From assembly GCF_016918565.1 (NCBI RefSeq), contig NZ_JAFFQD010000004.1, positions 98,564 through 162,563 of the forward strand: a stretch of 64,000 bases of DNA, in the 5' to 3' direction. The DNA comes from Desulfogranum marinum (GTDB taxonomy: Bacteria > Desulfobacterota > Desulfobulbia > Desulfobulbales > Desulfobulbaceae). Below the pieces are notes generated by a model, which was not told the origin of the DNA, searched no databases, and saw nothing but the letters and a program-made list of their open reading frames with translations. Made by a program: the position numbers and the translations under genes. Shown one piece after another: positions 18,295-26,720 of the stretch (positions are counted from its first letter, which is position 1; each line of letters opens with the position of its first letter).

Positions 18295-18735
18295 ATGTGT
18301 CCCGTTCAATTTACAGATAGCGTTTTAGTCAGTTATACTGCCTCGTTAGACAGTGGTGAGGTTGTTGAAAGTGTACCGGAATCAAAGCCCATTCCCGTTT
18401 CTATCGGTTCGGGTAGAATTTTACAGGCTGTGGAAGCATCCTTACTTGGAATGGAACCCAACGAAACAAGGACTGTGAAAATATTTCCTGAAGATGCGTA
18501 CGGTCTTTACCATAAAGCCCTTGTTCATGAAGTCCCTCTTGCAACTTTTAGCGATAAAATACAGCCACGTCCCGGAATGATACTTTCTCTTTCCATAGAA
18601 AAAGACGGGCAGGAGCAGCAAGTGCCGGCAACCGTTCTCGGCATTAGCAATGAATCTGTAACCATTGATTACAACCATCCGCTTGCGGGCAAAACCATAA
18701 CCTATGAGGTTAAGCTCCACGCGATTGGTCATTAA
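18295..18735 (+). CDS. FKBP-type peptidyl-prolyl cis-trans isomerase, SlyD-like
   Basis: A 146-residue cytoplasmic FKBP with the SlyD-type layout. The N-terminal FKBP strand (DSVLVSYTASLDSGEVVES) is followed by GSGRILQAVEASLLGM, ETRTVKIFPEDAYG, an inserted chaperone-type flap (about 70-120) and the closing NHPLAGKTITYEVKLHAI. No histidine-rich metal-binding tail as in E. coli SlyD and no signal peptide are present. It is a single-gene unit with a long upstream region. Confidence 0.9.
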   Translation: MCPVQFTDSVLVSYTASLDSGEVVESVPESKPIPVSIGSGRILQAVEASLLGMEPNETRTVKIFPEDAYGLYHKALVHEVPLATFSDKIQPRPGMILSLSIEKDGQEQQVPATVLGISNESVTIDYNHPLAGKTITYEVKLHAIGH

Positions 18736-19456
18736 TTTTTGCAGTCTTCCTGGCCTGTGAAATACGTCTTCTGAAGTCCGAGGATGCTTTCTCCATTGCA
18801 GTTACCAATTTTGCAGGCCGGTTTTTCTCCTTGAATGGGTGGCGAGCACTCCTTTTTTTGCCTGTTTTTTTTGAACTGGGTGAGTTTTTCAAAATTCCAT
18901 AGTGTCGCTACTCACCTTCATCACCCCAATGCCTCTTTCAAGTTATCTTCATTATCGCCATTACTGTTAGTCATTTTTCCAACCCAATTGGTATTACTGC
19001 TTAAAGAGCTGTTTTGCTCTCAAGCAAAAAGTTCTTCCTTCGAGTTAATAGATTTTTCCGCAGCTTCTGCGTTGCAAACCACTTGCGGTGGTTTACTACC
19101 GAAGTCTTCGCTACCTGCTGCGCCGCTTGTGCCTTGCCCTGCAAAAAACTTTATTGATAAGAAATCCTGGCGAGATGAAAACTTTGGATGGACCTGAGAG
19201 AGCCGACTAACGCGCGATTTTTCAACATAGCTCAGAAGTGTTTAACAGGTGTGGTTTGTTGTGCGAGGTCGACCTGCTTTTTTCTTTTCGTTATTTTTGT
19301 ACCAGTAAAAAAAAACTGTACAACCCCTTACCGATACGTACAATACAACTATACTTTACCAACAGTGAACACTCAAAACCGTATGTTCAACTGATTTGCC
19401 CCTTTGCCTGACAAACCAGGCCGTAAGCATGCTTTAGTCTTGCAGGAGAATTGTTT
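18736..19456. other. Gap between the FKBP gene and cheA
   Basis: Contains family 2 repeat copy 2 (18989-19168). On the minus strand from 18735 upward there is a start-less open stretch encoding a cysteine-containing peptide ending in TGQEDCKN. The cheA promoter must lie in the last few hundred bases, but no convincing site was identified. Confidence 0.6.
18989..19168. repeat. Dispersed repeat family 2, copy 2
   Basis: Diverged copy of 9543-9745. Matching blocks include ATTACTGCTTAAAGAG, CAAAAAGTTCTTCC, TTTTTCCGC, ACTTGCGGTGGTTTACT and TTTATTGATAAGAAAT. The minus strand keeps an open frame whose residues match copy 1, for example TSGAAGSED versus TSRAPGNED and EELFA versus GELFD before the stop. 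Confidence 0.75.
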
Positions 19457-22333
19457 ATGACTTTTGAAGATGACGAAATATTACAAGGTTTTATCGAGGA
19501 ATCTCTTGAGCATTTAGCTGACATAGAAAACGACCTTCTCGCCATTGAAGAGGGGGGAGCGGATATAGATGTTGATTTGGTCAATAAAGTTTTCCGAGCT
19601 GCTCACTCTATTAAAGGTGGCGCAGGGTTTATGGGCCTGACCGCGATCCAGGATTTAGCACATGCAGCAGAAAATGTATTAGGGTTAATCCGCAGTGAGA
19701 AGCTTGTCCCAACCCCTGAAATAGTCAATATTTTACTGATGTCTTCCGACCAACTACAACAGCTTATTGAGGATGTGGGTAACAGTAACAAAGCTGATAT
19801 TTCCCCCAATGTAGATGCCCTGAATATAATCTATGAGCAAGGCGAAGCACCAAAAACAGCGGCCGCTGAATCTTCACCTGCTGTAGAGGAGCAATCACAA
19901 GAAGAGGTACCCATTACTCAAGAACATGTCGAAGAGGAAATTGCAGACGCACCCATTGGTGCTGTAAGTGACGAAACTGTATTTAAAGAGGAAGAACCAG
20001 CCAAACCTGAACCGAATGTCGAAGCAGAGGTAATACCCTCGACTGTAGTCCAGCCTGCCTGTAATAAAGCACAATCAAAAACCGCAACCAAAACCGACAC
20101 CTCAATCAGGGTGACTGTCAGTCTTCTTGACCAACTTATGAACCTTGCCGGCGAGCTCGTGCTCTCCAGAAACCAACTTCTCCAGACCATCACCTCCGGG
20201 GATGTCAGAAGTGCAGAAACTGTTGGCCAACGCATCGACCTGGTCACCTCAGAACTCCAAGAAGCTATAATGCTTACCCGAATGCAGCCCATTGGGAATG
20301 TTTTCAATAAATTCCCTCGGGTTGTCAGGGACTTGTCAGGAAAGTTGAATAAACAGATTGACCTGACCATCGTCGGTAAAGATGTTGAGCTTGATAAAAC
20401 AATCATTGAAGCTATTAATGACCCATTAACACACCTTGTTCGTAACTCAGTTGATCACGGGATTGAATCTCCTCAAGAACGACTTTCTAAAGGAAAGGAT
20501 GCTAGAGGCTTAATAGTCCTGAAAGCTTATCATGCCGCCGGTCAGGTGGTTATAGAAATCAGTGATGATGGCAAAGGAATTGATGGAGATGTTCTTGCTG
20601 AAACGGCTATTAAGAAAGGACTGGTTACCCAGGAACAAACCAATGTGATGTCCGAAAAGGAGCGTATTAACCTGATTCTCCTTCCTGGATTTTCCACAGC
20701 TGAAAAGGTAACCGACGTCTCTGGCCGTGGCGTGGGGATGGATGTAGTAAAAACCAATCTAGATCAACTTGGTGGTTCAATAGAGATTGAATCAGACGTT
20801 GGCAAGGGTTCCACCATTAGCATTAAGCTCCCCCTCACTTTGGCGATAATCCCTTGCCAGATTATTATGACAGGTGGTGAGCGCTATGCCATTCCCCAGG
20901 TAAATCTGGAGGAGTTGCTCCGTATTCCGGCATCAAAGATTGCAGAGCGTATAGAAAAGGTTGGTAATGCGGAAGTTGTACGTCTGCGAGGGAATCTTTT
21001 GCCCCTTATCCGCATGTCGGATGTGTTCGACATAGAACGTACTTACTTTGATCCTGTTAAAGAAGTCACAGTTACAGATCGAAGAAAGAACTTAGCTGAC
21101 CGAAGAACAGGGAGGTCGTTAGCTGAACATGCTCATGATATTGAAAAAAATACATCAGAAGACGACAGCAACGACTTGAAAGAGAAAAGGACAACCGACC
21201 GGCGCCAAGGCCCTGCAAGTGCGCTGAATATTGTTGTTGTCTCTACTGGAGCGATGAAATATGGACTTATTGTTGATCGCCTTCATGACTCAGAAGAAAT
21301 TGTCATTAAACCTTTAGGTAGGCATCTTCAGCAATGTAAAGGGTATGCAGGTGCAACTATAATGGGTGATGGTAGAATCGCTCTGATTTTAGATGTAAAT
21401 AGTATCGCATCAATGGCAGGGTTGACTTCTCTTGAAGGATCGGAAAGAGCTCGCCAACTTTCTGAGGCTAACAAAGAGGCTATTACCAAGTCAAAAGACC
21501 GGCAAGCCTTACTCACTTTTTCCAGTTCGCCGCAGGAAAATTTTGGTGTCCCATTGAATCAGGTTGAACGGGTTGAAAAAATCAAATCAACCGACGTCGA
21601 AGATGTCGGAGGCCGCAGGGTCATGCAGTATCGTGGAGGCAGCTTGCCTCTCATAAGTATAGATGAAGTGGCCATGGTACAGCCGCTGGATGTCCAGGAC
21701 AACTATCTGGTCATTGTCTTTCATTTGGCAGGAAAAGACATTGGGCTTTTAGCTACCGGCCCAATCGATGCCGTCGAAATATCGTCAGATATTGATGATG
21801 TCACCCTCAAACAGACTGGTATAATGGGATCTGCTATTATCGATGGTAATACCACCATGTTGATTGATATTTTTGAAATAGTGCAAACTATCAATCCCCA
21901 ATGGTTTGAGGATATTACCCTGGAAGATCGTTTTGGTACAGAAATCGAAGCGCCCACAATCCTGATAGTTGAAGACTCCAATTTTTTCAGAAACCAGGTA
22001 AAGGGGTATCTCGAAGAAGCCGGCTTTAATGTACTTGAAGGTGAAGATGGTGTTGAGGGGTGGCATATCATCGAAGAGCAACATGACGAAATTACATTGG
22101 TTGTTACAGATATAGAAATGCCGAATATGGATGGTTTTGAACTTACTGAAAAAATAAAGCAGCATCCGGAATACAGTGTGTTGCCTGTTATTGCGCTTAC
22201 CACACTGGCTGCCCAAGAAGATGTCGAGCGAGGTGAGGCTGTTGGCGTCAATGAATACCATATAAAACTCGATAAAGAACGGCTTATGGAAAGTGTCCAT
22301 AAATATGCCCAGCCGAAAAAGGCTACTCATTGA
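19457..22333 (+). CDS. cheA: Chemotaxis histidine kinase CheA with second CheW domain and C-terminal receiver
   Basis: Central kinase of a chemotaxis-type pathway, 958 residues. The Hpt domain carries His50 in AHSIKGG. An acidic linker (about 125-210) replaces a clear P2 domain. The dimerisation helices (LDQLMNLAGELVLSRNQLL) and the ATPase (N box HLVRNSVDHGIE, G boxes DDGKGID and GRGVGMDV) follow. The first CheW-like domain contains a charged insertion (TDRRKNLADRRTGR and similar); a second CheW-like domain spans about 675-810. A receiver domain at the C-terminus has Asp885 in VTDIEMPNMDG. The ATG at 19457 has a GGAG site 8 bases upstream. cheW, cheB and cheR follow. Confidence 0.95.
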   Translation: MTFEDDEILQGFIEESLEHLADIENDLLAIEEGGADIDVDLVNKVFRAAHSIKGGAGFMGLTAIQDLAHAAENVLGLIRSEKLVPTPEIVNILLMSSDQLQQLIEDVGNSNKADISPNVDALNIIYEQGEAPKTAAAESSPAVEEQSQEEVPITQEHVEEEIADAPIGAVSDETVFKEEEPAKPEPNVEAEVIPSTVVQPACNKAQSKTATKTDTSIRVTVSLLDQLMNLAGELVLSRNQLLQTITSGDVRSAETVGQRIDLVTSELQEAIMLTRMQPIGNVFNKFPRVVRDLSGKLNKQIDLTIVGKDVELDKTIIEAINDPLTHLVRNSVDHGIESPQERLSKGKDARGLIVLKAYHAAGQVVIEISDDGKGIDGDVLAETAIKKGLVTQEQTNVMSEKERINLILLPGFSTAEKVTDVSGRGVGMDVVKTNLDQLGGSIEIESDVGKGSTISIKLPLTLAIIPCQIIMTGGERYAIPQVNLEELLRIPASKIAERIEKVGNAEVVRLRGNLLPLIRMSDVFDIERTYFDPVKEVTVTDRRKNLADRRTGRSLAEHAHDIEKNTSEDDSNDLKEKRTTDRRQGPASALNIVVVSTGAMKYGLIVDRLHDSEEIVIKPLGRHLQQCKGYAGATIMGDGRIALILDVNSIASMAGLTSLEGSERARQLSEANKEAITKSKDRQALLTFSSSPQENFGVPLNQVERVEKIKSTDVEDVGGRRVMQYRGGSLPLISIDEVAMVQPLDVQDNYLVIVFHLAGKDIGLLATGPIDAVEISSDIDDVTLKQTGIMGSAIIDGNTTMLIDIFEIVQTINPQWFEDITLEDRFGTEIEAPTILIVEDSNFFRNQVKGYLEEAGFNVLEGEDGVEGWHIIEEQHDEITLVVTDIEMPNMDGFELTEKIKQHPEYSVLPVIALTTLAAQEDVERGEAVGVNEYHIKLDKERLMESVHKYAQPKKATH

Positions 22334-22476
22334 TAGGCTAAAATAATGGCATATGCGTTTTTTATGCTCTTTACTGGGCACCTGGCTCTTTGTGGACCAT
22401 TACTTCCGGCACATTGTTGACAAGGTCAATGGGATTCGCATCAAAAGATCATTTACCTCTTTGGAGATTTTAAATA

Positions 22477-22947
22477 ATGAAACCATCATCTCAATCCAAC
22501 AAAACTATGATAGAACTTGCCACTTTTCATGTGGGTGACGCCTTATGTGGAATGGATATCCTGAAAGTTCAGGAAATAAATAAAATCATGGAGATGACCA
22601 TAGTTCCGCAATCCCCTGACTATGTGCAGGGTATCTTGAATCTTCGAGGTCAGATCGTCACGATTATTGATCTTGGGAAAAAACTTGGGCTTGGTCAAAC
22701 TGATTTGGGTAGCGATCCTCGAAATATCATAGTCAATGCTCCTGGAGAATACGTAGGGCTGTTAGTAAACAAACTAAGTGATGTGGTGGCGGCAGAGCCT
22801 GACAAGATAGAGCCGGCGCCAGCCAACATGAGTGGAATACAAGGCAGTTTTTTTACAGGCGTTTACAAAACCGAAAATAAGCTTATTGGGGTGCTTGATA
22901 TCAAAGAAGTACTTCGTATGGATACAGAAAACATTAATCGTGTGTAA
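22477..22947 (+). CDS. cheW: Chemotaxis coupling protein CheW
   Basis: A 156-residue adaptor that links receptors to CheA. It has the CheW signature segments CGMDILKVQEI, PDYVQGILNLRGQIVTIIDL and GLLVNKLSDVV. The start at 22477 is preceded by TTTGGAGATT. The 143-bp gap after cheA holds no convincing gene. cheB begins 20 bases after its stop. Confidence 0.95.
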   Translation: MKPSSQSNKTMIELATFHVGDALCGMDILKVQEINKIMEMTIVPQSPDYVQGILNLRGQIVTIIDLGKKLGLGQTDLGSDPRNIIVNAPGEYVGLLVNKLSDVVAAEPDKIEPAPANMSGIQGSFFTGVYKTENKLIGVLDIKEVLRMDTENINRV

Positions 22948-22967
22948 TTAATTTGCTAAAAACAAAA

Positions 22968-24083
22968 ATGTTAACAAGAAAAACCAAGGTCCTGGTTGTT
23001 GACGACACCATAGTATATCGTAAGGCTGTGAGTGATGTCCTTAAAGAAATACCTGGAGTTGAAGTGGTAGGCGTCGCACACAATGGAAAAATAGCTGTCT
23101 CTAAGATAAAGAGTCTCAAGCCTGACTTGTTAACGCTTGATATAGAAATGCCGGAGATGAACGGGCTGGAGGTTCTTCAATATTTACAAAAACATGCTCC
23201 TGATATTTCTGCAATCATGGTTTCAACGTTGACCAGCGAAGGTGGCAACATGACGATGAAGGCTCTTGAGCTTGGTGCCTATGATTTTATTCTTAAGCCA
23301 AACACCTCAAATATCGCAGAAAGTAAAAAATATTTAAAGGAAAACCTCGCCCCTTTAATAAAGGCCTTTGTCACCGGGCGCACAGCTATTGGTCAAATGG
23401 GGACGAACCGCTTAGTAAAAAAACAATCGCTTAAAGCAAAACCTGCTGCACAGACAAAAAACAAAAGTACCGTACCTGGAAGACCTGGTCAACGTGTACC
23501 GCATAATAGTTCAGAAATAATTGCTATTGGTATATCAACGGGTGGCCCTAATGCACTCGCACGGATGATGCCGATGCTACCGGCAAACATAGGGGTACCT
23601 ATTGTTATAGTACAGCATATGCCCCCTGTTTTTACCAAATCACTTGCTGCCAGTTTAAATAAGAAATGCCGGATAACAGTTAAGGAAGCTGAAAATGGAG
23701 AAGCACTTGCTGCAAATGTGGCCTATATTGCTCCAGGCGGCAAGCAAATGAAATTAGTAGCTGCTGCTGATGGTGTTAATCGCCTGGTGAAGATAACAGA
23801 TGATCCGCCCGAAAACTCATGTAAACCATCCGTGGACTATCTGTTTCGTTCTGTTGGAGATTTTTATGTTGGTAGGGCAACGGCTGTAATCATGACAGGA
23901 ATGGGGTCAGACGGTACTAAGGGCCTACAGGTGCTCAACCAAAAAAATGCCTATATAATCGGCCAGAATGAAATGTCGTGTGTTGTTTACGGTATGCCCA
24001 AAGCCCCTGCTGAACTTGGTCTGTTAGACAGTGTGGTACCGCTTGATAAAATTGCAGGTGAGATTCTTAACTCACTTAAATAA
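22968..24083 (+). CDS. cheB: Chemoreceptor methylesterase / response regulator CheB
   Basis: Removes methyl groups from (or deamidates) chemoreceptor glutamates when phosphorylated by CheA. The 371-residue protein has an N-terminal receiver domain with Asp58 in LDIEMPEMNG and a C-terminal esterase with the catalytic triad Ser190 (GISTGGPN), His217 (QHMP) and Asp315 (GMGSDG). The ATG at 22968 is preferred over the TTG at 22953. No chemoreceptor gene is in the window, so its substrate is encoded elsewhere. Confidence 0.95.
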   Translation: MLTRKTKVLVVDDTIVYRKAVSDVLKEIPGVEVVGVAHNGKIAVSKIKSLKPDLLTLDIEMPEMNGLEVLQYLQKHAPDISAIMVSTLTSEGGNMTMKALELGAYDFILKPNTSNIAESKKYLKENLAPLIKAFVTGRTAIGQMGTNRLVKKQSLKAKPAAQTKNKSTVPGRPGQRVPHNSSEIIAIGISTGGPNALARMMPMLPANIGVPIVIVQHMPPVFTKSLAASLNKKCRITVKEAENGEALAANVAYIAPGGKQMKLVAAADGVNRLVKITDDPPENSCKPSVDYLFRSVGDFYVGRATAVIMTGMGSDGTKGLQVLNQKNAYIIGQNEMSCVVYGMPKAPAELGLLDSVVPLDKIAGEILNSLK

Positions 24084-24500
24084 ATGTGAGGTTGATCCAT
24101 CACGAAGAGGGCGTGAGGGATCTTAGCTCAATTTAGTTACAAATCCTTTGACGGCTATGGCGATTATCTTTGTACGCCTTTATTGAAAAAAAGAGTAACT
24201 ATTCAGCAGCAATCCAACGCTTTAGGATCTGCCCGTTCAACATATCGACGAATGGTTGATCAGTCGGCTTGTGAACATTTGGAGCACTGCTGAATAGTTA
24301 TAATTTGGGGTCGAGTGATAGCGTTTTGATCTTCGCTGAATGATCACGAAAAAGATGTATAGAAGTAATGAGCGCAGTAAAGGTAAATGCTTGAAATTCG
24401 TGCCGTAAGGAAAATTTAAGTTAGAATATCTTTTTAGGTGGTGTCTCTGGCTTGTCCTAAGCCTGGGAAAAAGCTGTATAAATTAAAACTGTTAGGCCGA
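24084..24500. other. Gap between cheB and cheR holding a family 1 element
   Basis: 417 bp separate two genes that are normally adjacent. An inverted copy of the family 1 element (24195-24302) lies in the middle; nothing else is recognised. Confidence 0.7.
24195..24302 (-). repeat. Dispersed inverted-terminal-repeat element (family 1), copy C
   Basis: The cleanest copy. GTAACTATTCAGCAGCA at the left end and GCACTGCTGAATAGTTATA at the right end form terminal inverted repeats. Read on the minus strand it shares CAGTGCTCCAAAT, GTTCACAAGC and the GCAG/GGACAG-region blocks with copies A and B. Confidence 0.8.
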
Positions 24501-25337
24501 ATGCTAAAAATTACAACAGCAGAAACAAAATTATTTTCACAATATATTAAGGACATTTCAGGCATCCACCTTGATGAGTCTAAAAAATATCTTCTTGAAA
24601 CCCGCCTAAATGCTATCGCTGAAGAATTTCGTTGTTCCAATTATCACGAACTTTATAATAAATCAAAAAGCGAGCCTGCTAAACTTATTGAAAAAAAAAT
24701 TATTGATGCGATTTCAACTAATGAGACTCTGTTTTTCAGAGATAACAGCCCGTTTGAGCTGTTGCGGCATAAAATTTTGCCGGAATTAGTAGACAAGCGG
24801 TCGCAGAAAAATCCCAGAATAAAAACACCACTTCGAATATGGAGTGCAGCTTGTTCTACTGGCCAGGAAATTTATTCTGTTGCGATTGTGATGCAGGAAT
24901 TGTTAGGTGATCTGTCCAGGTACTCCGTAAAACTTTTAGGAACAGATATTTCCGACGCCGCGATTGCTCAAGCAAGCGCGGGTAGATATAATAAATTTGA
25001 AATAGAGAGGGGCTTAGCCAAAGATAAGCTCAACCGATATTTTTCTCCTGCAGGAGGTAGTTGGAAAATAAAAGATGAGATTCGAGCAATGGCTAATTTT
25101 CGAAAAATTAATCTGATGCAGCCTTTTACGGGCATGGGTAAATTTGATATAATTTTATGTCGCAATGTGGCTATCTATTTTACCCCTGAAGACAGGAAAA
25201 AGCTTTTCAATAAACTTGCCCAAAATTTAGAGCCCGACGGGTACCTTATCATTGGTTCCACCGAATCTCTCACCGGAATCAGCCCGCGTTTCATCCCCAA
25301 AAGGCATATGCGATCCATTTTTTATGAGCTGAAATAA
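24501..25337 (+). CDS. cheR: Chemoreceptor glutamate methyltransferase CheR
   Basis: SAM-dependent methylation of receptor glutamates, opposing CheB. With the ATG at 24501 the protein is 278 residues; an in-frame GTG at 24438 would add 21 atypical residues. The N-terminal helical CheR domain (FSQYIKDISGIHL, RLNAIAEEF) precedes the methyltransferase domain, with ISTNETLFFRD, RIWSAACSTGQEIYS (SAM site), LGTDISDAAI and FDIILCRNVAIYF. The final PDGYLIIGSTESL strand is typical. An inserted element separates it from cheB. Confidence 0.95.
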   Translation: MLKITTAETKLFSQYIKDISGIHLDESKKYLLETRLNAIAEEFRCSNYHELYNKSKSEPAKLIEKKIIDAISTNETLFFRDNSPFELLRHKILPELVDKRSQKNPRIKTPLRIWSAACSTGQEIYSVAIVMQELLGDLSRYSVKLLGTDISDAAIAQASAGRYNKFEIERGLAKDKLNRYFSPAGGSWKIKDEIRAMANFRKINLMQPFTGMGKFDIILCRNVAIYFTPEDRKKLFNKLAQNLEPDGYLIIGSTESLTGISPRFIPKRHMRSIFYELK

Positions 25338-25408
25338 TTCGGACTCAGCGTAGTTCACTCCTCCTTGTTTTTTTCTTATTTTAACCTACTTCTTTTAGGT
25401 AAAATCCC

Positions 25409-25807
25409 TTGAATGTCGAAAATACAGATATTGGCAAAGAACTTTCCCGTCTCGTCGAAATTATAGCAACGTTAAGAGGTGATAATGGTTGCCCTTGGGA
25501 CAAGCGGCAAACACCATTGTCATTTAAAAAATATTTAATAGAGGAATGCAAAGAGCTCATCGACGCAATCGAAGCTGATGACACCGATAATGTCAGCGAA
25601 GAAATTGGTGACATGTATTTTGTTATTACCATGTTATCCGCGATGTATGCAGAAAAGAAAAAATTTTCGGTCTTAGCTCCCCTTCTTGCTATTAATCAGA
25701 AAATGATTCGTCGGCATCCTCATGTTTTTGCGGGCGGTGAATGCAAAGATGACGAGCAATTACGACTTCAGTGGGAGAAAATAAAAAAACAGGAAAAAAC
25801 AGGATAA
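25409..25807 (+). CDS. mazG: MazG-family nucleoside triphosphate pyrophosphohydrolase, short form
   Basis: Hydrolyses NTPs or dNTPs to monophosphates, a house-cleaning role. At 132 residues it is a single MazG domain, about half the length of E. coli MazG. It has GCPWDKRQTPLSFKKYLIEE and the metal-binding EEIGD segment (ExxED-like), then RRHPHVF near the end. The start appears to be TTG at 25409. It is followed by the rpsF promoter. Confidence 0.88.
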   Translation: MNVENTDIGKELSRLVEIIATLRGDNGCPWDKRQTPLSFKKYLIEECKELIDAIEADDTDNVSEEIGDMYFVITMLSAMYAEKKKFSVLAPLLAINQKMIRRHPHVFAGGECKDDEQLRLQWEKIKKQEKTG

Positions 25808-25838
25808 AGACAGAGAATATGACTAGCTGGATTCTCTC

Positions 25839-25867
25839 TTGACTGCGTCTCTTTTTTTTTGTAGATT
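25839..25867 (+). promoter_or_regulatory. Promoter of the rpsF ribosomal operon
   Basis: TTGACT (25839-25844), a 17-base T-rich spacer and TAGATT (25862-25867) give a good sigma-70 match about 80 bases upstream of rpsF. A leader hairpin CTCGCT/AGCGAG (25891-25896 with 25914-25919) lies between it and the ribosome-binding site and could be a site of S6:S18 feedback, which is known in other bacteria; that role is only a suggestion here. Confidence 0.65.
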
Positions 25868-25945
25868 GTCCCGTTCATCACACTAACCTTCTCGCTCTCA
25901 TCATCCAGATAGAAGCGAGGGCCACTATGACCACGAGGAGGAATC

Positions 25946-26410
25946 ATGCGTCATTACGAAACCACCTATATTCTGCGCCCTAATATCGGTGAAGAACAAT
26001 TCACTGAAATTATTGACAGAACAAATGCCCTTATCACTAATGATGGCGGAACAATTATTTCCGTAGATCGTTGGGGCATGAAAAAACTCGCCTATGAAAT
26101 CAAAAAGGAAGTTCAGGGGTATTATGTTTATGTGAACTATGCGGCTCCTGGGCACACAATTGAAGAGCTAGAACGTATTTTTAGAATTGATGATCGTTTA
26201 CTTCGTTTCCTAACGATCAAGCTCAATGAATCAATGGATGAGGCTGCTATTACTCTTGAAAAAGAAAAAATAGCTGCGCAGGCTGCAGCTCTAGAAGCTG
26301 CCGAAGCTGAAGAAAGCGAAGAAGAATCTGCCCCTGTCGAGACTAAAACTGCAGATGTTGTAGAAGAAAAAGCCGCAACAACAGCAGAAGAACCGACAGA
26401 AGAAGCATAA
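25946..26410 (+). CDS. rpsF: 30S ribosomal protein S6 with long acidic C-terminal tail
   Basis: S6 binds with S18 to the 30S platform. The conserved core (MRHYETTYILRPN to FLTIKLNES) covers about 96 residues. The rest is a tail of about 55 residues rich in Ala and Glu (AAQAAALEAAEAEESEEES and onward), longer than the short C-terminal extension of most S6 proteins; total 154 residues. A strong GAGGAGGAAT site precedes the ATG. It starts the rpsF-rpsR-DUF2232-rplI operon. Confidence 0.96.
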   Translation: MRHYETTYILRPNIGEEQFTEIIDRTNALITNDGGTIISVDRWGMKKLAYEIKKEVQGYYVYVNYAAPGHTIEELERIFRIDDRLLRFLTIKLNESMDEAAITLEKEKIAAQAAALEAAEAEESEEESAPVETKTADVVEEKAATTAEEPTEEA

Positions 26411-26459
26411 GAAAATTTATTTATCCAGTTAAAGGATTCACATAGAGGAGATTATCCCC

Positions 26460-26699
26460 ATGGCCCCACCTAGAAAAGTCTTTTCTCGTCGTCGTGTATG
26501 CAGATTTTGCACAGATAAAGAAATCATTATAGATTATCGCGACCCAAAAACTCTGCGAAATTTCGTAACCGAACGCGGTAAAATTATACCTCGACGTATT
26601 TACGGTACTTGCGCCAGTCATCAGCGTCAATTGACCGAGGCTGTTAAGCGGGCAAGACAACTCGCACTTCTGCCGTATACTGGTTCAACTCAATTTTAA
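26460..26699 (+). CDS. rpsR: 30S ribosomal protein S18
   Basis: A 79-residue S18, partner of S6 on the 30S platform. It has the conserved [20 protein letters not shown] and the closing [20 protein letters not shown] segments. Two cysteines near the N-terminus (CRFC) suggest a zinc-capable form. A GAGGAG site lies upstream, 49 bases after rpsF. Confidence 0.97.
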   Translation: MAPPRKVFSRRRVCRFCTDKEIIIDYRDPKTLRNFVTERGKIIPRRIYGTCASHQRQLTEAVKRARQLALLPYTGSTQF

Positions 26700-26720
26700 G
26701 CGTTTTAGGCTTGCAAAAAA

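Noticed and set aside
19306..19337. Flagellar sigma-28 promoter for cheA (TAAA ... ACCGATAC)
   Set aside because: The spacing is about 20 bases instead of 15 and the -35 lies in an A-run.
22353..22538. Small frame between cheA and cheW
   Set aside because: It runs into the cheW start in another frame and has no family features.
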